Of a DNA stretch of 64,000 nt, positions 18,301 through 26,229 are shown in pieces. The notes beneath the pieces were generated by a model. That model made no database searches. It saw nothing but the letters and a program-made list of their open reading frames with translations, and was not told the DNA's origin. The translations under genes were made by a program, and so were the position numbers. Each line of letters opens with the position of its first letter. Positions within the stretch are counted from its first letter, which is position 1. Origin of the DNA: Myxococcales bacterium (GTDB lineage: Bacteria > Myxococcota_A > SURF-8); assembly GCA_003598065.1 (NCBI GenBank), contig QZKR01000149.1, positions 1 to 64,000 of the forward strand. The letters run 5' to 3'.

Positions 18301-19761
18301 CTATCGGTCGAACCACCGTTCGATGACGATCGTCTCCTCGGTGAAAAACTTGAAGGCGTCGCGGCCCTGGGCGTGCAGGTCGCCGAAGAAGGATTGCTTC
18401 GTCCCGGCGAAGTGGAACATCGCCATCGGGGCGGGGACGCCGATGTTGATTCCCAGGTTGCCGCAGCGCGCCTCGTATTTGAAACGCCGCGCGGTCGCTC
18501 CGCTGGAAGTGTAGATGTTGGCGGCGTTGCCGAAGGGGCTGGCGTGAATGATCTCCAGCGCCTCGTCGAACGACTTCACCCGAATCATGCAAAGCACGGG
18601 GCCGAAGATCTCTTCCTTGGCGATGGTCATTTCCGGCGTCACGTCCTCGAAAACGTAATGGCCGACCCAGTAGCCGTCGCGGTGCTCCGGCGCCTTGACG
18701 CCGCGCCCGTCCACCAGCAGCTTGGCCCCTTCCTTCAATCCGATCGCGACGTATTTCTCCACTCGGGCGCGCGCCTCGGGCGAGGTGATGGGCCCCATCG
18801 CCACGCCCGGCTCCAGGCCGTCGCCGATTTTACGGCGCGCGATGCCTTCCTTCAATAAGGGCTTGATGCGTTCGTAGGTGTCGCCGACGCAGAGGATGCC
18901 CGCCAGGGCGAGGCAGCGCTGGCCCGTGCAGTCGTAAGCCGAGGCGATGATGTTTTCCGCGCTCTTCTCCAACGAGGCGTCGGGCATCACGACGCCCCAG
19001 TTTTTCGCTCCGGCCTGCACCTGTACGCGCTTGCCGTGTTTGGCCGACGTTTCGTAGACAATGCGGCCCACCGGCGTCGAGCCGACGAAGCTAATGCCTT
19101 GAATCGCCGGACTGGCCATCAGCGCCTGGGCGGTCGCCGCGCCGCCGTGGACCAGGTTCAGCACGCCCTTGGGAAAACCGGCCTGATGGATCAGCTCGAA
19201 AATCTTGGTCATCGTCATCGGCACTAAGGGGCTGGCCTTGACGATCTGGCAGTCGCCGCAGGCTACGGCGTAGGGCAGGGACCAGAACGGAATCATGGCC
19301 GGGAAGTTGAAGGGGTTCAGGCTGGCGTAGACGCCGACCGGCTGGCGGATGGCGTACTCGTCGATCCCTTCGGAGACGTCCTCCAGATTGTGGCCCATCA
19401 TCATCGACGGCGCGCCGCTGGCGACCTCGATATTTTCGATGGCGCGCTGCAATTCCATGTGGGCTTCGTTTTTGATCTTGCCGTGTTCGCGGGTGAGCGT
19501 CACGGCGATTTCTTCCTGATGGGCGAGGATCAGTTCTTTGAGCTTGAGGAGGATGCGCGCGCGCTTGAGGGGAGGCGTTCTGCGCCATGTCTTGAAGGCC
19601 TCGCGCGCCGCCTGGGCGGCAGCCTCCGCCTCGTCGGGCGGCGAGAGCGGAACCCGAGCCAGCGTTTCACCGGTGACGGGATTATGGACGTCACCGAATT
19701 CTCGCGCCTTCGACTCAACCCAAGCGCCGTCGATGTAATTTTTCAATACGGGAAGCGACAT
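18301..19761 (-). CDS. mmsA: Methylmalonate-semialdehyde dehydrogenase (CoA-acylating), IolA/MmsA type
   Basis: LKNYIDGAWVES; ALTREHGKIKNEA; GISFVGSTPVGRIVYETSAKHGKRVQVQAGAKNWGVVMPDA; GQRCLALAGIL; start MSLPVLKN at 19761. Confidence 0.9.
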   Translation of the reverse strand: MSLPVLKNYIDGAWVESKAREFGDVHNPVTGETLARVPLSPPDEAEAAAQAAREAFKTWRRTPPLKRARILLKLKELILAHQEEIAVTLTREHGKIKNEAHMELQRAIENIEVASGAPSMMMGHNLEDVSEGIDEYAIRQPVGVYASLNPFNFPAMIPFWSLPYAVACGDCQIVKASPLVPMTMTKIFELIHQAGFPKGVLNLVHGGAATAQALMASPAIQGISFVGSTPVGRIVYETSAKHGKRVQVQAGAKNWGVVMPDASLEKSAENIIASAYDCTGQRCLALAGILCVGDTYERIKPLLKEGIARRKIGDGLEPGVAMGPITSPEARARVEKYVAIGLKEGAKLLVDGRGVKAPEHRDGYWVGHYVFEDVTPEMTIAKEEIFGPVLCMIRVKSFDEALEIIHASPFGNAANIYTSSGATARRFKYEARCGNLGINIGVPAPMAMFHFAGTKQSFFGDLHAQGRDAFKFFTEETIVIERWFDR

Positions 19762-19937
19762 GGACTTTTCCTCCGTATCGTTCGGAATGAATCCATAACT
19801 AGCCGCTCTCTTCAGAGGGCAGATGATACTACAAGCCCTTCCGCTCTGGGCAAGACTTAATTTGCGGTATTTCTTGACGCCCTCTCCTGCCCCCAACATA
19901 ATCGTGACGGGCCACGACCGCCTGACGGAGCAAGCCA

Positions 19938-20993
19938 GTGCAAAAGGTTCGGGTAGGCATGATCGGCGCAGGTCGGATCACGGATCTGCATTACCCTGCC
20001 TATAAGGATTTCCCCAAAGCCGAACTGGTCACGGTTTGCGCCTCGTCGGCGGAAACGGCGAAGAAACGCCAGCAGGAATGGCAGACGCGCAAGTGGACCA
20101 CCGACTATCGGGACGTGCTGCGCGATCCCGAAATCGACATGGTGGAGATCAACACCCCGCACCATCTGCATTATCCGATGGTTCTGGAGGCCGCCGCCGC
20201 CGGCAAGCACATCCAGCTCCAGAAGCCGATGGGCATGACGATCAAAGAGTGCCGGGAGATGATCGCCGCCACGCGCCGGGCCGGCGTGAAATTCAAGGTC
20301 ATCGAGAACTTCGTTTTTTATCCGCCCTATCGGAAAGCGAAAGAACTGATCGACGCCGGCGAAATCGGCGCGGTGCAGTCCATCCGCATCCGGCTGGGAG
20401 CGGGAGGAACGGGCGGCTGGTACGTGCCTTTGAACACCTGGCTCTGGCGGCTGGCCGAGGTAGACAAAGGCGGCGGCCCGACCATCTTCGACGACGGCTA
20501 TCATAAGTTTTCCATCGGCGCCTACTACGGCGGGCCGGTGGAGAAAGTATTTGCCTGGATCGACCGTTCCTTCGGCCTGATCGACAGCCCCGCCGTCGTT
20601 TCCTGGCGCTCGGCGAGCGGGATCGTCGGCTGCATCGACGCCACCTTCTCGCCCAATCTGAACGTGAAGTCCAAATACTACTCGGCCGACGAGCGGGTCG
20701 AGATCAGCGGTACGCGCGGTGTCATCTGGATCACCCGTTGCACGGGGCAGCTTCTCGACGAAGCCTCGGTCATTCTCTATCGCGACGGCGAGAAAATCTG
20801 CTTCGAACGTCTGCGTACGGACTGGCTGGAGAGCTTCATCGATTCGACCCGCCACTTCATCGACTGCATCCTCGACGACACGGAACCCTTCCTCACCGGC
20901 GAACAAGCGATGGCCGTGCAGCAGTTTTGCTTCGCCGCCATCCGTTCGGCGAAGGAGGGCAGGGAAGTGTCGCCAAGCGAGATCGAGGCTTGA
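19938..20993 (+). CDS. Gfo/Idh/MocA family oxidoreductase (paralog 1)
   Basis: VRVGMIGAGRITDLHYPAYKDFP; HIQLQKPMGMTIKEC (EKP motif as QKP); GTG start. Confidence 0.88.
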   Translation: MQKVRVGMIGAGRITDLHYPAYKDFPKAELVTVCASSAETAKKRQQEWQTRKWTTDYRDVLRDPEIDMVEINTPHHLHYPMVLEAAAAGKHIQLQKPMGMTIKECREMIAATRRAGVKFKVIENFVFYPPYRKAKELIDAGEIGAVQSIRIRLGAGGTGGWYVPLNTWLWRLAEVDKGGGPTIFDDGYHKFSIGAYYGGPVEKVFAWIDRSFGLIDSPAVVSWRSASGIVGCIDATFSPNLNVKSKYYSADERVEISGTRGVIWITRCTGQLLDEASVILYRDGEKICFERLRTDWLESFIDSTRHFIDCILDDTEPFLTGEQAMAVQQFCFAAIRSAKEGREVSPSEIEA

Positions 20994-20997
20994 ACGC

Positions 20998-21267
20998 ATG
21001 AGGAAATGGGTTGCCGCCGCCGTCGCCGCGATCGCCTATTGGCTGGCCCGCCTGGCCGCCTGTTTGCCGGATGCGGCGTTTCTCCTTTTGATCGGCTGGG
21101 CGAAGCGGTGGGTTTCCTGGCGAAAGCCGGCGGACCCTCTGAACGTGGTGCTAGGCGATGTGGAGAAGATTTTTAAGGATCCGGCTTCGTCGGCGCTCGC
21201 CCGCCGGATGATACGCGAGGCGCGGCCGGCGCAGTTCAAGGCGGTGGTGCGCGGCGATCTGCTCTGA
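20998..21267 (+). CDS. Small protein with N-terminal hydrophobic segment, unknown function
   Basis: ATG 4 nt after the upstream stop; 89 aa MRKWVAAAVAAIAYWLARLAACLPDAAFLLLIGWAKRW... Confidence 0.55.
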   Translation: MRKWVAAAVAAIAYWLARLAACLPDAAFLLLIGWAKRWVSWRKPADPLNVVLGDVEKIFKDPASSALARRMIREARPAQFKAVVRGDLL

Positions 21268-21274
21268 CGGATGG

Positions 21275-22312
21275 ATGATGATCGGCAACGGGAGTTCAGC
21301 AACGATACGCGTCGGGATTGTCGGCTCGGGAGTCCGCGCCGACCGTATCGCACCGCTTTATCGCAATCTGCCGGGGGCTCAACTGGTCGCGCTTTGCACG
21401 GAGGATGCGGCGGCTGACGGCGTTTCGTCGGAGATCAAAGTATTTTCCGATTTGGCGGAGATGCTTGAGAAGGCGGGTTTAGACGCGCTGGAAATCCATA
21501 GCGGATCGAAGCGCCGCCGGGAGGCGGTCGAACACGCCGCCGCTCGCGGTATGCCCGTCGGCATCCATACGCCGCTGGCCGCTTCGCTGGAGGAGACGGA
21601 CGCCGTTGTTTCCGCCGTTCGGAAGGCGGGAGTAAAAGTTCTGCTGATGGACCCCTTGTTGTTCCATCCTTTTATAAGCAAAGCGAAGAAACTGCTTGAG
21701 GACGGTCAGGTCGGCGAAATTCAGATGGTCCGGATCAAATCGCAGGCCGGCGGCGCGGGTGGCTCGGGTTCTTTACTTGATCCAAAGCAAATGCTCGATC
21801 CCGATTTCAACCTTCTATTGACGCCTCCTTTCGACAAGATCATGCTGGCGGAACGGCTCGTCGGGCCGATCGCCCAGGTATACGCCTACAAGGGAAGCGC
21901 AGCGCGAATGGTGTCCTACAAATTTGAAGCGCCGGGCCGGTATGGGGTTCACGAGGCCGTGTACTCGCCGGATCTGTACGTCCATGGCGACGGTCCGCCA
22001 GTCGATGATTCCATCGAGATCACGGGCACAGACGGTATCCTCTGGCTGCGCAACCTGAGCGCCGTCATGGTGGAAGCGCCCAAGCTGATGCTGAAGCGGA
22101 AAAACACGGTGACGGTTTGGGATGACCGCGTGGAATGCGGCTACGATCGCGTTTGGGCGGCGGTCAGGGGTCATTTTCTGGATTGCGTGCGAGGCAAGGC
22201 GACACCCTGCGTCGATGTCGAAGCGGGGCGGCGCGCCGCCGCCGTCAATCTGGCGGCGCAGATCTCCATCGACGAATCGCGGCCGGTGCGGGTCGCGGAC
22301 GTCTTGAGTTGA
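21275..22312 (+). CDS. Gfo/Idh/MocA family oxidoreductase (paralog 2, EKP motif lost)
   Basis: IRVGIVGSGVRADRIAPLYRNLP Rossmann region; YxKAKxLL...GEIQMVRIK matches paralog 1; EKP position reads HTP. Confidence 0.8.
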   Translation: MMIGNGSSATIRVGIVGSGVRADRIAPLYRNLPGAQLVALCTEDAAADGVSSEIKVFSDLAEMLEKAGLDALEIHSGSKRRREAVEHAAARGMPVGIHTPLAASLEETDAVVSAVRKAGVKVLLMDPLLFHPFISKAKKLLEDGQVGEIQMVRIKSQAGGAGGSGSLLDPKQMLDPDFNLLLTPPFDKIMLAERLVGPIAQVYAYKGSAARMVSYKFEAPGRYGVHEAVYSPDLYVHGDGPPVDDSIEITGTDGILWLRNLSAVMVEAPKLMLKRKNTVTVWDDRVECGYDRVWAAVRGHFLDCVRGKATPCVDVEAGRRAAAVNLAAQISIDESRPVRVADVLS

Positions 22313-22319
22313 TGGATTC

Positions 22320-22420
22320 TGGGTGCGGCGGGCGGCGCCGGCGAAGCGAAACGAAGTGAAGCTTGCCGGTGCACGAACACGGGCAAGCTGCGTTTCACGT
22401 CGCTTGGCCCGTGGCGCCCC
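22320..22420. repeat. Long imperfect palindromic repeat, family A copy 2
   Basis: cggcgaagcgaaacgaagtgaagcttgccggtgcacgaacacgggcaagctgcgtttcacgtcgcttggcccgtggcgcc. Confidence 0.8.
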
Positions 22421-22488
22421 CCTTCAACGTAGCTAAAATTGGGCAACGGGTAATCTGATCGGGAGTCCCTCGGGTTGAAGGAGAAAAG

Positions 22489-24096
22489 ATGAACACCTTT
22501 GAACGCGGCTGTAAAGCGGGATTGTGGCTGTTGGGCGTGGCCGTCGTGTGGATGTCGTTCGCGCCGGAGGCCTATGCGGGACCGTTTCGGGTGATCGGCT
22601 ACGATGCGGCCACCATGATGACGGCGAACAGCAACGTGAGCTACGGCGAGAGCATGGGCGTGCTCTACACCAACCCCGCCCTGATGTCGCGTTTTCCCAA
22701 TACCGCCTTCGTCGGCGTCACCTTCTGGAAGCCCGACATGAACATCAGTTTGATGCCCAAGCCCGCCGGGACGGACGTGCCGCTCACGATCTTCGCCTCC
22801 AAGATGGGGACGCTCACCGACGAGAGGGATCTGGCCCAGCCCACGGTCTTCCTCAAGAACAAACGCCGCGACACGAGCTCCACCGATCCTTACGCTTACC
22901 TTTCCTTCGGCAGCACGCTGTCCTTCGGCATCAAGGGGTTTCGCTTCGGCACGCTCATGACCGCCCCGATCGACAGCCTGCGAATCATCGACATGAACAC
23001 CTACTACGCCACCGAGTACGAGCAGTTCTTCAGCAACCAGGTGCATTTCACCAACTTCGGCGAGTGGAACAAGGCCATTGATAGCCTGTTGGGTCTCTCC
23101 TACTCGCCCATCAAATACGTCTCCATCGGCATCAGCCTGCGCATCGGCATGTCCACGGCGACCAAGGCCGACATCTACATGCCCGACGCGACCAAGCAGG
23201 ACTACTCCCTGCTCAACAACAAAACATCCGTTGAACTGGCGCTGAAACCCATCGTCGGCATCCAGGTGGAGCCTACCGACTGGATGGCCATCGGCGTCAC
23301 TTGGCGCTATCGCTCCTACATGAACGTGGACGGCGGCGGCACGGCGGAATCCTACCAGCTCACCGAGACCTCCGGCGAGTATACGGTTTTACGGCGCGCC
23401 AACCAGAAATTCGATCTCGCCATGGACTACGAGCCGCAGGAACTGACCGGCTCCGTGGGCTTCAAGACGCACGGTTTCACAACCAACGTCAGCGTTACCT
23501 GGAACATGTGGAAGTTTTATCTCGACAGCCACCATCAGAATCCGGAAGAGGCCGCCATGTGGGCCTACTCGCCCTATCATTTCATGGAGGATGCTTTCAG
23601 TCGGGATCCCTTCGTGGACGCCGAGGGCAATCTGACCGCCGCCGGCGAGAAATTACGGAACAAGTTCAAATGGCGCGACACGCCTTCCGTCTCCTGGGGC
23701 GGGCAGTACAAGTATCTCGACCGCACGGACCTGAGCGGCGAGGTCTGCGCCGGCTTCGCCTATATCCCCACGCCCGTGCCGGCGCAGGTGGGCCGCACCA
23801 ATTACGCCGACAACGACGTTTACGGCGTCACCTTCGGGCATCGCCTCGACTTCACGCTGTTCGAGCAGAAATTCGGCGTGGACGTGGCGCTGCAATACTG
23901 GCAGATGCTGAAACGCACCGTCTATAAAGACCCGAGCTTGATTCCCGACGAGTTTTACGACGGCTCCACCACCAAAATCGGCGACCTGCCGATGTCGGAG
24001 GCCGGAGGCCTTCAAAGCAACAACCCCGGCTACCCCGGCTACTCCTATAGCGGTTATGTCGTGGCGGCCAGCCTGTCGCTGCGTTATAAATTTTAG
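22489..24096 (+). CDS. OmpP1/FadL family outer membrane protein
   Basis: Signal peptide (ending ...PEAYA); NPALMSRFPNTAFVGVTF; repeated beta-strand pattern; ends LSLRYKF. Confidence 0.78.
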   Translation: MNTFERGCKAGLWLLGVAVVWMSFAPEAYAGPFRVIGYDAATMMTANSNVSYGESMGVLYTNPALMSRFPNTAFVGVTFWKPDMNISLMPKPAGTDVPLTIFASKMGTLTDERDLAQPTVFLKNKRRDTSSTDPYAYLSFGSTLSFGIKGFRFGTLMTAPIDSLRIIDMNTYYATEYEQFFSNQVHFTNFGEWNKAIDSLLGLSYSPIKYVSIGISLRIGMSTATKADIYMPDATKQDYSLLNNKTSVELALKPIVGIQVEPTDWMAIGVTWRYRSYMNVDGGGTAESYQLTETSGEYTVLRRANQKFDLAMDYEPQELTGSVGFKTHGFTTNVSVTWNMWKFYLDSHHQNPEEAAMWAYSPYHFMEDAFSRDPFVDAEGNLTAAGEKLRNKFKWRDTPSVSWGGQYKYLDRTDLSGEVCAGFAYIPTPVPAQVGRTNYADNDVYGVTFGHRLDFTLFEQKFGVDVALQYWQMLKRTVYKDPSLIPDEFYDGSTTKIGDLPMSEAGGLQSNNPGYPGYSYSGYVVAASLSLRYKF

Positions 24097-24114
24097 AGAG
24101 GGAGGGAGCCAGCC

Positions 24115-26076
24115 ATGACGAAATCTTTCACCGCTCCTTGCGCCTTCCGGTCTTCGATGGTTTTCGCCGCGCTGCTGATCGGCGGCATGACGCTCTCGGC
24201 CTGCGCCAAGACCGACGGCGAGCAATACAAGGGTCTCACCACCACCGACGCCCTGGGGCTCAGAACCTGCACGTCCTACGAGGAATGCGGGTCGGGGCGC
24301 TACTGCAAGAAAGCCGACATGGCCGACGTCGCCGAGGCGGGCTTGTGCTCGGCCGACTGCGACATGGATAAAGACTGCTATTACATGGACCCCGAGGCGT
24401 CGGCCGCCTGGGAGGCGCAGAAGGCGGAAGGCGTGGCCTTCGAGGACGCCGAGCTGCCGCCCTTGTCGGTCCACTGCTCCGACTGCGGACGCTGCGTGGA
24501 CAAAAGCGTCATTTCCGATCCGGCCTGCGGGCCCGTCTCCAACATCGCCTGCCGCGAGGATGAGACGTGCCAGTCGCAGCTTCGGACGGATTCCCTCTGC
24601 CATCCGGGCCTGTCCATCTGCACCCTGCCCTGCGAGCAGGCGTCGGACTGCGCGGATTTGGCCGGCCTAACCGGTTTCAGCTACAGCTGCGGCGAGTACG
24701 CGGGAAAGAACATTTGCCAGGAAACCTGGCGCGAGACCGTGCGCTGCGACAGCGACGCCGTCTGCACGAAGTATCTCGGCGAGGGCTTTATGTGCAACAC
24801 GGACGGCGTGTGCGCTTACGGCTGCCAGACGCCCTGGGTTTTCATGCCGGAGGAAACGCGCCAGGCCGCCGAGGATCAATGCTCGACCAAGCTCGGCGAG
24901 GGATACTTCTGCATGGAGGACGGCGAGCGCAACGTCTGCCAAAAGTGGTGCATCGACGACAGTTCCTGCGCCTACTGGGGCTATGCCTGGAAGTGCGTGC
25001 TTCCCGAAGGCGCGGACCCCGCCTTCAATTTTTTCTCGCACGCCGAAAACACCAGGTACGGCCGCTGCGCGCCGCGCGAGGACGGCATCGATTACGGTTC
25101 CGATCTCGACCCCGAGAAGGAAGACAGTTACAAATTCGTCGGCGTCTATGCGGCCATCAACGACTCCACATTCACCAACTGCGGTTTCCCCCTCGTCAAT
25201 TGCCAGGACTCGGTCAACATCCACCACCTGCTTTTCAAAATCTACCAGGGCAAGGACGGCGAGGGCGACGACACGATCGTCTTCGATGGCAAGTACTGCC
25301 ATCACGAGATGGCGAACTTCGCTCCCGATCCGGAAAACCGCACGAAGGACGAGACCGATTTTCAGAATTACGCCTGGATGGTCGTGCCGAAACGCTACAC
25401 GCTGCACGTCCACTTCCACCACTGGAACCTTCCGCTGTCGGACATCGCGAGGATCGAGAACAGCTCGCCCGAATTCTGGACGGACTGGTATCCGGAGGTG
25501 CGCGGCGCGCTTTTCGAGGAAGGCAAAGACCCCGGCTTTTACCCGCCCAGGGATTACCCCATGCCCACGCACAAGGAATGCGAGAACACCTCCGAGCCGC
25601 CCGCCTGCCTGCAATGGGATCAGGATCGCGACGGCAAGATGGGCGTGACGACGCAGATGGCCGGCGTTCTTCAGGGCGAAGTCTACAACGACAACCGCGC
25701 TTTCCAGCGCGCCAGGATGCGCGTCGTGAAACTCGACGCCCAGGGCCGCGTCAACAAGCTCCAGGGGCTTTTGCAGACCGACAACGAATCGCACGTTCTG
25801 GGCGCGACCAAATCCAGCTTCATCATCGACCCCACGCCCAATTACTATAAAGATTGGGAGCGCTCCTATGTACGGCTCGTGCGTGCGCCCGACAATATGA
25901 CGTGCAAGGACATCGAGGCCTGGGGGGTTGACGTGGAAAACTGCGGCGGGGATATCAATGCTCGCGTCGTCGATCCGGACAAAGACACGACCTATATTTG
26001 CCATACGCCGACGGTCAACGGGGCTTCGGAAAACCCGGGCCCCATCGTGCAGCCGCCCGAACCTGAAGAGCATTAA
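24115..26076 (+). CDS. Cys-rich secreted lipoprotein of unknown function
   Basis: Signal peptide with lipobox-like MTLSAC; many CxxDxDC-type motifs; starts 18 bp after the FadL-like gene. Confidence 0.7.
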   Translation: MTKSFTAPCAFRSSMVFAALLIGGMTLSACAKTDGEQYKGLTTTDALGLRTCTSYEECGSGRYCKKADMADVAEAGLCSADCDMDKDCYYMDPEASAAWEAQKAEGVAFEDAELPPLSVHCSDCGRCVDKSVISDPACGPVSNIACREDETCQSQLRTDSLCHPGLSICTLPCEQASDCADLAGLTGFSYSCGEYAGKNICQETWRETVRCDSDAVCTKYLGEGFMCNTDGVCAYGCQTPWVFMPEETRQAAEDQCSTKLGEGYFCMEDGERNVCQKWCIDDSSCAYWGYAWKCVLPEGADPAFNFFSHAENTRYGRCAPREDGIDYGSDLDPEKEDSYKFVGVYAAINDSTFTNCGFPLVNCQDSVNIHHLLFKIYQGKDGEGDDTIVFDGKYCHHEMANFAPDPENRTKDETDFQNYAWMVVPKRYTLHVHFHHWNLPLSDIARIENSSPEFWTDWYPEVRGALFEEGKDPGFYPPRDYPMPTHKECENTSEPPACLQWDQDRDGKMGVTTQMAGVLQGEVYNDNRAFQRARMRVVKLDAQGRVNKLQGLLQTDNESHVLGATKSSFIIDPTPNYYKDWERSYVRLVRAPDNMTCKDIEAWGVDVENCGGDINARVVDPDKDTTYICHTPTVNGASENPGPIVQPPEPEEH

Positions 26077-26106
26077 AAATGCCTGACGATATGAAACTCT
26101 CCCGCT

Positions 26107-26173
26107 TGTCACCCCCGCGAAGGCGGGGGTCCAGATCAGGAAGACATAGATTCCCGCTTCCGCGGGAATGACA
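26107..26173. repeat. Double-hairpin dispersed repeat (67 bp), copy 2, inverted relative to copy 1
   Basis: TGTCACCCCCGCgaagGCGGGGGTCC ... ATTCCCGCttccGCGGGAATGACA. Confidence 0.8.
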
Positions 26174-26229
26174 ATTCCTGGTTCGCCAGAGACAAGGGCG
26201 GGCCGTTTTCATGAAAGGATGGCCGAGCG

